Origin: CAVWQV01 sp963757115
Lineage (GTDB): Bacteria; Pseudomonadota; Alphaproteobacteria; Acetobacterales; Acetobacteraceae
Length of the DNA: 64,000 nt
Direction: 5' to 3'
NCBI GenBank assembly: GCA_963757115.1
Contig: CAVWQV010000010.1
Location: 14,503 to 78,502 of the forward strand
A model generated the notes under the pieces. The model searched no databases and was not told where the DNA came from. It saw only the letters and a list, made by a program, of their open reading frames with translations. Positions 19,925 through 29,837 of the stretch are shown piece by piece. The translations under genes were made by a program, and so were the position numbers. Each line of letters opens with the position of its first letter. The first letter of the stretch is position 1.

Positions 19925-20749
19925 TCAGAACCGTACGCCGAACCCCAGGACGGGGCCGTAAGCGGTGATGTCGAGGGAGCGCTCGAACACGCCCGAGCCG
20001 TTGGCGCGACTGTTCGACTGAAGCGCGCGGATGCCGCCGGTGACGTCCAGCCATCGAGTGATCGAGTAGGAGACCAGCGCGGACGCACCCCAGCCCCATG
20101 CACCGCCATCGACGCCGAAGCCTTCCGCCATCGCCGCAAGCTCGAAACGCCATTTGGCCCAGGGATAGAAGCTCGCGCGAAAGCCAAGCCAGGGCTGAAC
20201 GAAGCTGCGGCTGACGCTGGCGCCCGAGAGGGGCGACTCCTCGATCTTAGCGGACGTGTCCCAACTCAACACGGAAAACCCGGCGCGCGCGTCGATGGTG
20301 ATGGGTACACCACCGGCCGCGCCGGAATAGACCTGGTAACCGAGCCCGGGTGCCACGCTAGTGAGTGTGACCGTATTCTTCAGCGTGCCGCCGGGACCAG
20401 ATGGATCGGCCTGGAAGTTGGTCTTGTGGAAGGCGTCGATCCACTGGAAATCAAGTTCGGTCGACCACGGACCGTAGCGCAAAAGACCGTACCCGACCAC
20501 GGCGCCGTGAAGCGAATGCGCTAGATCAGCGATGCTGGGCGGCCCCGTGTCGAAGTTGACGTCCTTGCCTCTGACGCCCCCGCCCAGGCGTGCGGTCCCG
20601 CTCGTTGCTGGTAGCCATAGATAGGGGGTGAGTTCCACCTGCACACGATAGGCGCCGTCTGCCGCGTAGCCATCCCGTGCCGAAAATTGCGCCAGCGCTG
20701 GCGAGGTGGGGAGAACGGAGGCGAGACCGGCCGCGGCTGCAACCGCCAA
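19925..20749 (-). CDS. Outer-membrane beta-barrel protein (paralogue of 36246-37109)
   Basis: The mature part begins AQFSARDGYAADGAYRVQVEL and shows the same landmarks as the plus-strand protein at 36246: TPYLWLPATS, LLRYGPWS-ELD-QWI, FVQPWLGFRA, WGWGASAL and the ending DITAYGPVLGFGVRF with a C-terminal Phe, a barrel-assembly signal. A hydrophobic stretch before SPALA acts as signal peptide. The start is unclear: I give a TTG at 20749; the frame is open to an ATG at 21001, but that N-terminus does not look like a signal peptide. A regulatory box lies at 21028-21047. Confidence 0.75.
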   Translation of the reverse strand: MAVAAAAGLASVLPTSPALAQFSARDGYAADGAYRVQVELTPYLWLPATSGTARLGGGVRGKDVNFDTGPPSIADLAHSLHGAVVGYGLLRYGPWSTELDFQWIDAFHKTNFQADPSGPGGTLKNTVTLTSVAPGLGYQVYSGAAGGVPITIDARAGFSVLSWDTSAKIEESPLSGASVSRSFVQPWLGFRASFYPWAKWRFELAAMAEGFGVDGGAWGWGASALVSYSITRWLDVTGGIRALQSNSRANGSGVFERSLDITAYGPVLGFGVRF

Positions 20750-21027
20750 GGTGCGATCTGATATTAATGTACGGCCTGACTGGCAAATCCTGCCACGCCC
20801 CCGCCGGAACGAAACGGAAACGGATTGGTCGGCTATCCAGGCTATCCATTTGAGTTCCAGTATCGCCTCCCGCGAAATCCTTCGAGCAGCCGGGCTGGTC
20901 GACCACCAAAACGAACTGCCAGAGCAGAGGTCGAGGGCTAGGTCCCGGTGCTGGCGTGCTTCTGCCAGTCCACAAGCAAGGTAGGCTACATGGTCTGACA
21001 TCGTTGTGCCACGGCAGCGCCGGGTGC

Positions 21028-21047
21028 GGGCTATCCACTTCTGGCAA
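21028..21047 (-). promoter_or_regulatory. Island box 2, upstream of the beta-barrel gene
   Basis: Minus-strand TTGCCAGAAGTGGATAGCCC. It carries both TTGCCA and TAGCCC at a 14-base period and fits TGCC-N6-GGATA. It is oriented toward the beta-barrel gene ending at 19925 and also lies upstream of the plus-strand gene at 21355. Confidence 0.65.
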
Positions 21048-21354
21048 GAGGAGTTAAGCCTTGATCCGCAGGCGGAATTTGTTAGATCTCGGCCGATGGG
21101 AATGGACGAGACACCGAACTGTAGCCCGGGCTGCAAGTGGCGCCTTGTCATATTGTGAGATGGCGACGTCGGCTTTGGTCGGTCGCCGCATTGCTGTCAT
21201 CCTGCGCGCTCACGTTCAAAGGCGTGGCGAGCCGGGCGCCGGCCAGTTCGTGTTCTCCTCTTCCGTCGGTGCCTCCTACCATCTAGACCGCCATGCGAGT
21301 TCAATGGGTGCCATTGCGTTTGCGGCGTTGGCATCCGGTGAGGGAGAAGGCGCC

Positions 21355-21939
21355 ATGCAACGGGAAACAGCTGGAACGAGCGGGAAGGCGGCGGCTGCTT
21401 CCGGCAGCGTAGATCGTAAGCCGGGACTGAAGGCTCGCGCGATCGATGAGGGCAAAAAGGCCTTGGTCATCACAGCGTATTTGTGGGTGCTGTTCGTGGT
21501 GCTCGATCTGCACAAAGAGGCGGTTCTCGCGCAGAACCACATCGACCTCGTCGGACAGGGGTTCGCCATCGTCAATGCGCTGGTGCTTGCGAAAGTCATC
21601 CTCATCGCGGACGGCTTCAAGTTGGGACGACGCTTCGAGGATAGGCCTCTCCTCTACTCGGTTCTGTATGCTTCTTTGCTGTTTTCAGCGCTGCTGATCG
21701 CCTTTCACATCGTGGAAAGCGGTCTCACCGCCACTTTCCGCGGCCGCGCCTTCCGCGATGGCCTTGCCGATCTCGGCGCGGGAAACTTGCAGGGCGTTCT
21801 CTCTTATGCTGCGATCGCTTTTGTCGCGCTCATTCCGTTCTTCCTCTTCCGCGGGATCGCGCGCGTAATTGGCGAGGATCGCCTCTGGGCTTTGGTGTTA
21901 ACCGAATTGCGTGGCGAGGATGCAGCGGCACCCGAGTAA
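21355..21939 (+). CDS. Conserved-looking membrane protein, unknown function
   Basis: 194 residues. A hydrophilic N-terminus of about 35 residues precedes four predicted membrane helices: VITAYLWVLFVVLDL, IVNALVLAKVILIADGF, LYSVLYASLLFSALLIAF and LSYAAIAFVALIPFFLF. ATG 21355 is preceded by AGGGAGAAGG. It lies upstream of the formylglycine-generating enzyme and sulfatase genes. No named family recognised. Confidence 0.7.
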   Translation: MQRETAGTSGKAAAASGSVDRKPGLKARAIDEGKKALVITAYLWVLFVVLDLHKEAVLAQNHIDLVGQGFAIVNALVLAKVILIADGFKLGRRFEDRPLLYSVLYASLLFSALLIAFHIVESGLTATFRGRAFRDGLADLGAGNLQGVLSYAAIAFVALIPFFLFRGIARVIGEDRLWALVLTELRGEDAAAPE

Positions 21940-22186
21940 AGGAGGCGAGGCTTTCGCGAGACCGCGGTCGCCCGGCCGCGCGCGATGTCGATCGGGTCGG
22001 TTACGCAGGGGGGCGAGTGCCGAGTGCCGGTGAGGCCCTCCTACAGCGGTCGGCGGAGCTCTTTGCGACTTGGCGGACGCGTTCTCCGGACGCAACATCG
22101 GCGCTTGAGCGTATGGCCAGACCGTTGCGATACGCAATCGCGGTCAGTCGTTGTCGAAGGGTTCGCCTCGTCCCGGAGGCAGTCCG

Positions 22187-23167
22187 ATGATCTCCGGGAA
22201 GCCGCGCCGAGCTTTTGGCCGTCGCAGCGCCGGACACGGCAGCTCCGAAGCTGAAATGGTGTCACTTTCCGGCGGCACGTTCGTGATGGGGTCGGACCGG
22301 CACTATCCGGAGGAAGCGCCGAGTCACCTCGTGACCGTCGGCCCGTTCCGGATCGATCGCACGCCGGTGACCAATCGCCAGTTCCGCGCCTTCGTCGAGG
22401 CGACCGGCTACGTGACGGTCGCGGAGATCGCGCCGGACCCGACTGACTATCCCGGGGCTCTACCGGAAATGCTGAAGCCCGGCTCGCTCGTGTTCAAGCC
22501 GCCGCCGCATGAGGTGGACCTTCGCGACTGGTCGCAATGGTGGCGCTTCCAGTTCGGGGCGAACTGGCGGCGTCCCTATGGCCCGGGCCACGCCATATCG
22601 CAGTTCGGCAATCATCCGGTCGTGCACATCGCCTACAAGGACGCGGAAGCGTACGCAGCATGGGCGGGTAAGGAACTGCCGACCGAGGCGGAGTGGGAGT
22701 TCGCGGCGCGGGGCGGACTGGAGGCCGCGGAATTCGCTGGGGCGACCAATTCACGCCGGGCGGGCGGCATCTGGCGAACACGTGGCAGGGCGCGTTCCCG
22801 CACGAGAATCTCGTCACGGATGGTCATGCGCGGACCTCGCCCGTCGGCGCCTTTCCCCCCAACGGCTACGGCCTGTTCGATATTATCGGCAATGTGTGGG
22901 AGTGGACCACTGACTGGTTTTCGGCTCGCCATGCGACAAAACCGGCCTCCCCGTGCTGCATCCCGTCAAATCCGCGCGGCGGACCAAAGGCCGGCAGCTA
23001 TGACGGATGCGAGAACGGGGCGCACATCCCGCGCAAGGTCGTCAAGGGCGGCTCGCATCTATGCGCGCCCAATTACTGCCAGCGCTATCGACCGGCGGCG
23101 CGCCACGCGCAGCCGATCGACACGGGCATGAGTTCATGTCGGCTTTCGCTGCGTGGCCAGGCCGTGA
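22187..23167 (+). CDS. Formylglycine-generating enzyme (SUMF1/FGE family), two compensating frameshifts
   Basis: Oxidises the active-site cysteine of sulfatases to formylglycine, in the cytoplasm before any export. Seen: GGTFVMGSDRHYPEEAP, RIDRTPVTNRQFRAF, ELPTEAEWEFAARGG, GNVWEWTTDWF, and GGSHLCAPNYCQRYRPAAR with the C-x4-C cysteine pair used for catalysis. One T is missing near 22739 (expected AWGDQF) and one T is extra near 23132 (expected GMSHVGFRCVARP); correcting both ends the protein at 23167. ATG 22187 follows a GGAGG by eight bases. It lies two genes before an arylsulfatase, its likely substrate. Confidence 0.9.
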
Positions 23168-23590
23168 GCGATCGTGCCCGGTTCGAGGTCAGGACGACGG
23201 CGGACAGCCATATGGCCTGGGTTCGGACCCGGCTCGCTCTGGAACGCACGATGATGGCGTGGGTGCGCACCGCGATCTCGCTGATCGGGTTTGGGTTCGT
23301 GATCGTGCAGTTCTTCGATCGGCTTCGGCACGAACCGGGAGCGGGCTGCCGCGCTGCTGCCCGAGGCGCCCAAATATCTCGGAATGTCGCTGATCGCGTG
23401 TGGGATCCTGGCGCTCCTCGTCGCGATCTGGCAATATAGGTGGACCGTACGCTATTTTTGGAGCGAAACCTTTGCGCCCGTCGCCGGCATGACGGAACAA
23501 GGCCGGCACTCGCCCGTCCTCGCCATCGCAGTCTTGCTCGTCCTCATCGGCGCTTTCGCCTTGGCCGCCGTCTCACTCCGCCTCGTCTAG
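23164..23590 (+). CDS. DUF202 (YidH-like) small membrane protein, one frameshift
   Basis: Starts at a GTG overlapping the FGE stop by four bases (VSDRARFEVRTTADSH). TRLALERTMMAWVRTAISLIGFG is the DUF202 signature around the first helix. After RLRHE the frame changes by one base near 23330 and continues NRERAAALLPEAPKYLG, with two more helices (IACGILALLVAIW, VLAIAVLLVLIGAFALAAV). About 141 residues and three helices match YidH. Function unknown; coupling to FGE and sulfatase is notable. Confidence 0.82.
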
Positions 23591-23618
23591 TCACCCATGC
23601 AGATCACAGGAGATCGAA

Positions 23619-25112
23619 ATGGCTAACGGCAAGAAGCCAAACATCCTCATTCTGTGGGGCGACGACATCGGGTGGTGGAACATCAGCTACAACAGCCGCG
23701 GGCAGATGGGGTATCGCACGCCCAATATCGACCGGATCGGCCACGAAGGCGCGACCTTCACAGACTATTACGGTCAGCAGAGCTGCACCGCCGGACGGGC
23801 GGCCTTCATCACTGGCCAGAACCCGATCCGCCCCGGCCTGACAAAGGTAGGAATGCCCGGAGCAGATGTGGGGCTCCACGCGGAAGACCCAACGATTGCG
23901 GAGCTCTTGAAACCGCTTGGTTACGCGACCGGGCAGTTCGGAAAGAACCATCTCGGCGACAAGGACGCGTTCCTGCCGACCATGCACGGCTTCGACGAGT
24001 TCTTTGGCAACCTCTACCACCTGAACGCCGAGGAAGAACCAGAAGATCCGGACTACCCGAAAGACGAGGCGTTCCGGAAGCGGTTTGGGCCGAGAGGCGT
24101 CCTGCATACCTGGTCCGACGGCAAAGGCGGACAGAAGGTCGAGGACACGGGGCCGCTCAACAAGAAGCGGATGGAGACGATCGACGAGGAGATCACCGAG
24201 CACGCCCTTGGCTTTATCGACCGGTGTCACCAGGACGGGAAGCCATTCTTTCTCTGGTACAATACAACGGCGATGCACTTCCGGACCCATGTGGCGCAGA
24301 AACACAGGGGCAAGAGCGGACAGGGCGACTACAACGACGTGATGGTTGCGCACGACGAGAATATCGGGCGGATGCTCACAAAACTCGACGAGCTGGGCAT
24401 CGCGGACGACACCATCGTCATGTATTCGACGGACAACGGCCCACATTATAACAGCTGGCCGGATGCCGGAATCACGCCGTATCGCAGCGAAAAGAATACC
24501 AACTGGGAGGGCGGCTGGCGGGTGCCGATCTTCGTGCGGTGGCCGGGCCAGATCAAACCCGGGACGGTCCTCAACGACATCGGCTCACACCAGGACTGGC
24601 TGCCCACGCTGCTCGCCGCCGCCGGCGAGCCCGACATCGCTGCGAAGCTTCTTGAAGGTCACAAGGCGGGCGAAAAGACCTTCCGCGTGCATATCGACGG
24701 CTACAACCTCCTTCCATATCTCACGGGAGACGCGAAGGAGAGTCCGCGAAAGTTCTTCTTCTATGTCAGCGACGACGGGGACATCCTGGCCATTCGCTTG
24801 GGCGACTGGAAACTCGTGCTGATGGAGCAGCGAGCCAAGCAGCTCATGTGCTGGTTCGAGCCTTTCGTTAAGCTGCGTGCGCCGAAGATGTTCAATCTCC
24901 GGCGGGATCCGTTCGAACGGGCGGACGAGAACTCGAACACGTACTGGGACTGGGTCATCACGCACGTGTATCTAGTGTATGGCATGCAGGCGATCGTCGC
25001 CGGGCAGATCGAGAACTTTAAGAAGTTCCCGCCCCGGCAGAAGCCTGCCGCATTCAACCTCGACGAGGTGCTCCGGCACCTTCAGGAATCAGGCGGAAGC
25101 GGGAATAGATAA
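23619..25112 (+). CDS. Arylsulfatase without signal peptide
   Basis: 497-residue type I sulfatase. Seen: N-terminal metal ligands in ILWGDDIGWW, the formylglycine motif C-T-A-G-R in QQSCTAGRAAF, GKNHLGD with the active-site Lys and His, and the metal-binding STDNGPHYNSWPD. The protein starts MANGKKPNILILWGDD with no signal peptide, so it is predicted cytoplasmic, unlike most characterised arylsulfatases. It lies 28 bases after the DUF202 gene and in the same direction as the formylglycine-generating enzyme, suggesting one operon. It is clearly related to the sulfatase at 38565-40188. Confidence 0.94.
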   Translation: MANGKKPNILILWGDDIGWWNISYNSRGQMGYRTPNIDRIGHEGATFTDYYGQQSCTAGRAAFITGQNPIRPGLTKVGMPGADVGLHAEDPTIAELLKPLGYATGQFGKNHLGDKDAFLPTMHGFDEFFGNLYHLNAEEEPEDPDYPKDEAFRKRFGPRGVLHTWSDGKGGQKVEDTGPLNKKRMETIDEEITEHALGFIDRCHQDGKPFFLWYNTTAMHFRTHVAQKHRGKSGQGDYNDVMVAHDENIGRMLTKLDELGIADDTIVMYSTDNGPHYNSWPDAGITPYRSEKNTNWEGGWRVPIFVRWPGQIKPGTVLNDIGSHQDWLPTLLAAAGEPDIAAKLLEGHKAGEKTFRVHIDGYNLLPYLTGDAKESPRKFFFYVSDDGDILAIRLGDWKLVLMEQRAKQLMCWFEPFVKLRAPKMFNLRRDPFERADENSNTYWDWVITHVYLVYGMQAIVAGQIENFKKFPPRQKPAAFNLDEVLRHLQESGGSGNR

Positions 25113-25548
25113 CGGGGCGGCGGCGCGCGGGGCCGGCCGCGAACGCCCGCGGCGGGATGGTTTTCTGGCTCACACGGGCGATGGTCGGACGCGAGCGCCG
25201 GCGTGGCTAAAGCCCGACGAGAAGTCCGATCACCTCGCCCGCACTGGTCACCACGGTTGACCGGGCTATAGTTCGTTTGCGGGCCTGAGATGGGCTTAGG
25301 GCGGCCCTTGCCAAAATTGGATAGCTCTCGCGAGCCCCGGCAATAAGCTGGACCTGAGTTGAAAGAGAATGCCACTGGCGCTGCTGAGTGACTGGCCCGG
25401 CGGGAGATGGGCGACTTGGGGTGCGGCCGAGCAGTAGCCCCGCTCCGGCCAGTGAGCGAGGAAAACGCGATGCCGACGGAGTGAACCGCAGACCGCGGAG
25501 CACTCTGAGCAGAGACAGCTCCTCTGGTGCAGGCAAAGGAGTAGGGCG
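25113..25548. other. 436-bp intergenic stretch with one island box
   Basis: No convincing coding frame. The only structured signal I see is the 20-bp box at 25308-25327. A GCAAAGGAG ribosome-binding sequence lies just before the next gene. Confidence 0.5.
25308..25327 (+). promoter_or_regulatory. Island box 3, upstream of the secreted protein at 25549
   Basis: TTGCCAAAATTGGATAGCTC, containing the palindrome CCAAAATTGG and fitting TGCC-N6-GGATA. It lies 222 bases before the next start. Confidence 0.65.
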
Positions 25549-25998
25549 ATGCGGCGACGATATGAGGTGCAGGCCGGTTTTGTCTTCCTGCTTTCCTTCA
25601 CGGTTCCGACCCTTTGCAGCGCTCAGGGCATCGCCGGTTCCATCGATCCACTCGGGGCGCCGACGGGCTCATTCGTTCTTTTCTCGGGCGGGGTTAACGC
25701 GTTCGGGTCGGGATGGGGTCAGGGCACACTGACGTTCCAGGGCCAAACGTTCAAATTCACCGCCGACGGAATAAGGCCGGTCGGGCCGACAAAGTCGACC
25801 GATTTGGCTGAGGGTGAAGTCTACAATCTGCAGTCGATCAGCGACTTTCCCGGTTTCTTCTCGACCATGGACGGCTCGCGGGGCGGGTCGAACTACTTAC
25901 AAAACGAGCATTACGTGACAATCCATATCACGAAGAGCAGAAACGGGGTGATGTTCCGAACGATGGACCAGCCTGTGCACGTCGAACTGCCGAATTGA
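25549..25998 (+). CDS. Secreted protein, paralogue of the lipoprotein at 33238
   Basis: 149 residues with a signal peptide ending near LCSAQG. The region GQGTLTFQGQTFKFTADGI and GEVYNLQSISDFPGFF aligns with GSGTLTYRGVAYPFTVAGL and GDVYNLPSVRLFPGSY of the lipoprotein at 33238-33717. The shared pattern (G-x-GTLT-[FY]-x-G, VYNL, FPG) resembles the DUF1134/EipA-type envelope proteins, but I am not certain of that assignment. A regulatory box precedes it. Confidence 0.75.
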   Translation: MRRRYEVQAGFVFLLSFTVPTLCSAQGIAGSIDPLGAPTGSFVLFSGGVNAFGSGWGQGTLTFQGQTFKFTADGIRPVGPTKSTDLAEGEVYNLQSISDFPGFFSTMDGSRGGSNYLQNEHYVTIHITKSRNGVMFRTMDQPVHVELPN

Positions 25999-26120
25999 TC
26001 GCGATCAAGTTGCCTCGGAGTAGGCGGCCTACCCGGATACTCCAGGAGACTTGCGACGCGACCCTTTCAGCCGTTCCGAAGTGCCGGAGTTGAGCGGGGC
26101 GGCTGCCAGGCGATGATCCG

Positions 26121-27831
26121 GTGGAAAACGAGCGAATGGAAAACGTAGCGTATCCTTCTGCCACGATCCGCACGAGCGAGCGGCGGCGGCGGCGGCTGCC
26201 GACGATCTGGCTGATCCCGATCGCCGCGGTGGCGATCGGGATCTGGCTCGCCTGGCAGACGTTGTCGCAGCAGGGGCCGAGCATCACCGTCTCGTTCGAC
26301 GGCGCGGAGGGGCTGCAGGCGGGACAGTCGCAGCTCAAATACAAGGATCTCGTGCTCGGCACGGTGAAGCGGCTGACGCTGAACTCTGACCGTACCCGCG
26401 TCATCGCAACCATCGCCACGACCCGCGACGCCGAGCCCCTCCTGAAGGCCCGGACGGTGTTTTGGGTGGTCAAGCCGCGGCTGTTCGCGGGCAGCCTGTC
26501 CGGATTGGGAACGTTGCTGTCCGGTTCCTATGTGCAGATGCTGCCGGCAGCGGGCGACAGCGCCGCGAAGCGGGAGTTCGTCGGTCTGGAAGATCCGCCG
26601 GTGCTCGATTCCGACGTCGCCGGGCACACCTTCTTCCTCAAGGCGTCCCGCATCGGGTCGCTCAGCCTCGGCTCGCCGATCTTCTATCGCGACATCACGG
26701 TCGGCGAGGTGCTCGGCTGGGACTTCGCCGACATGGCCGACAGCGTCACCATCCACGCCTTCATCCGCGCCCCGTACGACACGTACGTGCACGACAACAG
26801 CCGGTTCTGGAACGCGTCCGGCGTCAATGTGAAGGTCGGCGGCAGCGGCGTCGAGGTGAAGCTCGAACTCGCTGAAGGCGCTGCTGCTGGGCGGCGTCGC
26901 GTTCGACACGCCGGCGGCAAAGATCCGCACCGCGGTGAGCGAGGCCAGCCACGAGTTCCCGCTCTATGCCGACCAGGAGGCGGCCGAGTCTGCGATCTAC
27001 GGCCGGAAGATCGAGGCCGTCGCCTACTTTCCCGGCTCGGTGCGCGGCTTGGCGCCGGGCGCCGACGTGACCATGCACGGGCTGAAGATCGGCGCGGTGA
27101 CCGCGGTGGGCCTCACCTACGATGCAGCGGCGGACGCGATCCTCGCGCCGGTCCGGTTCGAGGTGCAGCCCGAGCGCCTGGTGGGCGTGGGCAAGCAGGT
27201 CAGGGCGAACCCCGCCACCGCCGTCGACGAGCTGGTCGGCCGCGGGTTGCGCGCCACGCTGCAGAGCGCCAGCCTGATCACCGGACAGATGGTGGTTGCA
27301 CTCGAATTCAAGCCGGACGCGCCGCCGGCGACGGTGGGCCGCGACGGGGACGCGTTCGTGATACCGACGGTGGACAGCGGCGGTTTTTCCGGCATCGAGG
27401 CGGGCGCCGCGACCTTGCTGGCCAAGGTGAACACGATCCCCTTTGGTGAGATCGGCAAGAGCCTCGCCCAGACCGCGCAGGGTTTGGACAACGTCGCGAA
27501 TGGCCCGCAGCTCAAGGAGGCGCTGGCAGCACTCGCGACGACGATGGCGGCGGCGCAGAACACCGTCCAGAAGCTTGACACGGGGGTGAGCCCGCTGCTG
27601 CGCCGGCTGCCCGATATGGCCGCTGACCTGCAGAAGACCTTGGCGCAGACCAACCGCCTCGCAAGCTCGCTGGAGGCCGGTTATGGGGACAACACGCGGT
27701 TCAACCACGACCTGGAGCGGCTGCTGGTGCAGGCGAACGAATCTTTGCGCTCGATCCAGTCGCTGACCGAACTGCTGAGCCGCCATCCGGAGGCGTTGAT
27801 CCGCGGCCGCACTGGCCAGGGCCCGGAATAA
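26121..27831 (+). CDS. pqiB: PqiB-like MCE protein, one frameshift
   Basis: Membrane-anchored MCE-domain protein that forms a periplasmic lipid-transport conduit in the Pqi system. An N-terminal helix (LPTIWLIPIAAVAIGIWLAW) is followed by MCE repeats: SITVSFDGAEGLQAGQSQLKY, DLVLGTVKRLTL, SLGSPIFYRDITVGEVLGW and SVRGLAPGADVTMHGLKIG. The frame changes by one base near 26870; the restored reading is VKLESLKALLLGGVAFDTP. The C-terminus is helical. Joined length is about 569 residues. The start is GTG 26121, or ATG 26136. It overlaps nothing and is followed 3 bases later by pqiC. Confidence 0.9.
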
Positions 27832-27834
27832 GCC

Positions 27835-28410
27835 ATGCGGTTCGTCCCGGTCCTCGCGCTGCTGGCGCTATCCGTCGCCAGCTGCGCCTCGCCCAACCCC
27901 GCGCTTTACACGCTCGCACCAGTTCCGGGCGCACCAGTCCTGGGGCATCAGGCAGTGGGGCCCAAGATCGTGCTGATCCGGCAGATCGGGCTGGCACGCT
28001 TCCTCGATCGCCAGCAGATCGTCCGTTCGTCGGAGAACTACCGGCTGGATGTGCAGGCCAACGACTGGTGGGGGGAGCCGCTTGGGTCGATGCTGGGCCG
28101 GGTGCTGGCGGAGGACCTCACCCAGCGCCTGCCGGGCACGACGGTGTACCCTGAGAGCGGAGCCGTCTCGGTGACGCCGGACGCGACGGTGGAGCTCAAC
28201 ATCCAGCGGCTCGACGCGGACGCGGCCGGCCATCTCGTGCTCGCCGCACAGGCGGCGGTGACGTTCGAGCAGCGCCGCGGCGGGCCGATCGCGCGCAGCT
28301 TCCGCTTCTCGGTGCCGCCGGCCGGCCCGGGCGTGCGGGGCGAGGTCGCGGCGATGAGCACCGCGATTGGCCGGCTCGCGGACGGTCTGGCCACCATGCT
28401 GCGGCGCTAG
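27835..28410 (+). CDS. pqiC: PqiC-like outer-membrane lipoprotein (ABC-type auxiliary)
   Basis: 191 residues. The start MRFVPVLALLALSVASCAS carries the lipobox VASC. The mature part has YTLAPVPG, IVLIRQIGLARFLDRQQIVR and WGEPLGSMLGRVLAEDLTQRL, matching the PqiC/YmbA auxiliary lipoprotein family. It should connect PqiB to the outer membrane. The three-base gap from pqiB and direct linkage to pqiA indicate one operon. Confidence 0.9.
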   Translation: MRFVPVLALLALSVASCASPNPALYTLAPVPGAPVLGHQAVGPKIVLIRQIGLARFLDRQQIVRSSENYRLDVQANDWWGEPLGSMLGRVLAEDLTQRLPGTTVYPESGAVSVTPDATVELNIQRLDADAAGHLVLAAQAAVTFEQRRGGPIARSFRFSVPPAGPGVRGEVAAMSTAIGRLADGLATMLRR

Positions 28411-28420
28411 GCGAAGCGCC

Positions 28421-29749
28421 GTGGACGCCCAGATCGTGACCGAGGGCCTGACGCCGGCCGCGCTTCGGGAATGTCCGGGCTGCGCGCTGTTGCAGACCGT
28501 GCCGCCGCTCGCGCCCGGCGTTTCGGCGCGCTGCGGCCGCTGCGGCACCACCTTGCGGCGGGCGCGCACCGACCCGCTCGGGCGCGGCCTCGCGCTCACG
28601 GTGGCCGCGCTGGTGCTGCTGACCGTGATGTGCGCGACGACCCTGCTCACCGTCTCGACGTCCGGCCTCACGCATGGCGCCGACCTGCTGTCGGGCCCTA
28701 CGGAACTGGTTCGGCGGGGCATGACGGTACTCGCGATCGCCGTCGTGTTCACCACGCTCATCGCGCCGTTCGCCAAGCTGCTGGGCACCGCCTACGTGCT
28801 GGCCGGCTTGCGGCGGCGCGATCGGCCCCGCCACCTGCGCTGGGTGTTCACCTGGGTGGAGCGGCTGCGGCCTTGGTCGATGATCGAGGTGTTCGTGCTC
28901 GGCGTGTTCGTCGCCTACGTGAAGCTCGGCGACCTCGTCACCATCTCGCCCGGGGTCGGCGTCTACGCGCTGCTGACCCTCACCGTCGTGGTGGTCTGGG
29001 CCGACGCGGCGCTCGACCGGCAAGCCGTATGGGAAGCCCTGGACGCGGGTTCTCCTCCCGACCCCCTACGCCATCCCTTTGCGCCGTCGCTCACCGATCT
29101 ATCCCACGCGATCGGTTGCGAGACATGCGGCCTGGTCAGCGCCCCGCCACTGGGGACGGCGCACCACGACCTGAGCTGTCCGCGCTGCGGTTCGGCGCTG
29201 CACGCGCGCAAGCCCAACAGCGTCAGCCGAACCTGGGCGCTGGTGATCGCCGCCGCGGTTCTCTACATCCCGGCGAACTACTTCCCGGTGCTGACCGTGA
29301 TGCAGCTCGGCGCCGGCTCGCCGAGCACGATCCTCGGCGGGGTGAGCGAGCTGGTTGCATCGCACATGTATCCGCTGGCGGCCCTGGTGTTCTTCGCCAG
29401 CGTCGCGGTGCCGATGCTGAAGCTGGTCGGGCTCACGGTGATGCTGATCGCCACCAGCGCCGGGCGCGCCGGCCAACTGCGCGAGCGCACCTGGCTGTTC
29501 CGTATCGTGCAGCAGATCGGCCGCTGGTCGATGATCGACATCTTCATGGAATCGTTGCTGGGCGCGCTGGTCAGCTTCGGCGCGATCGTCACCATCGAGC
29601 CCGGCGGCGGCGCGGTCGCATTCTGCGCCGTGGTCATCCTCACCATGTTCGCGGCCGAGACCTTCGACCCCCGCCTCATGTGGGACGCGGCCGCTTCGGC
29701 CCAGACTGGTCCGTCGCGGGCGGGCACGCAATTGGCCGCGTCTGGGTAG
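28421..29749 (+). CDS. pqiA: PqiA-like membrane protein
   Basis: 442 residues with two similar halves, each with a zinc-ribbon-like cysteine set (CPGC and CGRCGTT; CETCG and CPRCGS) followed by four membrane helices, the PqiA/LetA architecture. Motifs VERLRPWSMIEVFVLG and IGRWSMIDIFMESLLGAL repeat in the two halves. The start is the GTG at 28421, ten bases after pqiC. The order B-C-A differs from the A-B-C order of E. coli. The protein likely passes lipid between the inner membrane and PqiB. Confidence 0.9.
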   Translation: MDAQIVTEGLTPAALRECPGCALLQTVPPLAPGVSARCGRCGTTLRRARTDPLGRGLALTVAALVLLTVMCATTLLTVSTSGLTHGADLLSGPTELVRRGMTVLAIAVVFTTLIAPFAKLLGTAYVLAGLRRRDRPRHLRWVFTWVERLRPWSMIEVFVLGVFVAYVKLGDLVTISPGVGVYALLTLTVVVVWADAALDRQAVWEALDAGSPPDPLRHPFAPSLTDLSHAIGCETCGLVSAPPLGTAHHDLSCPRCGSALHARKPNSVSRTWALVIAAAVLYIPANYFPVLTVMQLGAGSPSTILGGVSELVASHMYPLAALVFFASVAVPMLKLVGLTVMLIATSAGRAGQLRERTWLFRIVQQIGRWSMIDIFMESLLGALVSFGAIVTIEPGGGAVAFCAVVILTMFAAETFDPRLMWDAAASAQTGPSRAGTQLAASG

Positions 29750-29837
29750 CAGACACTCACTGCGCGGCACATCCCGCTTGCGAAGCTGAGGAGGGGGTCG
29801 CGGCGGACCGGCGAAATCGTCCGGACACGTCCACGGA

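Noticed and set aside
22693..23439. Apparent fusion of a formylglycine-generating enzyme with a membrane domain
   Set aside because: An extra T near 23132 runs the FGE end into the next gene's frame; correcting it gives the normal FGE terminus and a separate DUF202 gene.
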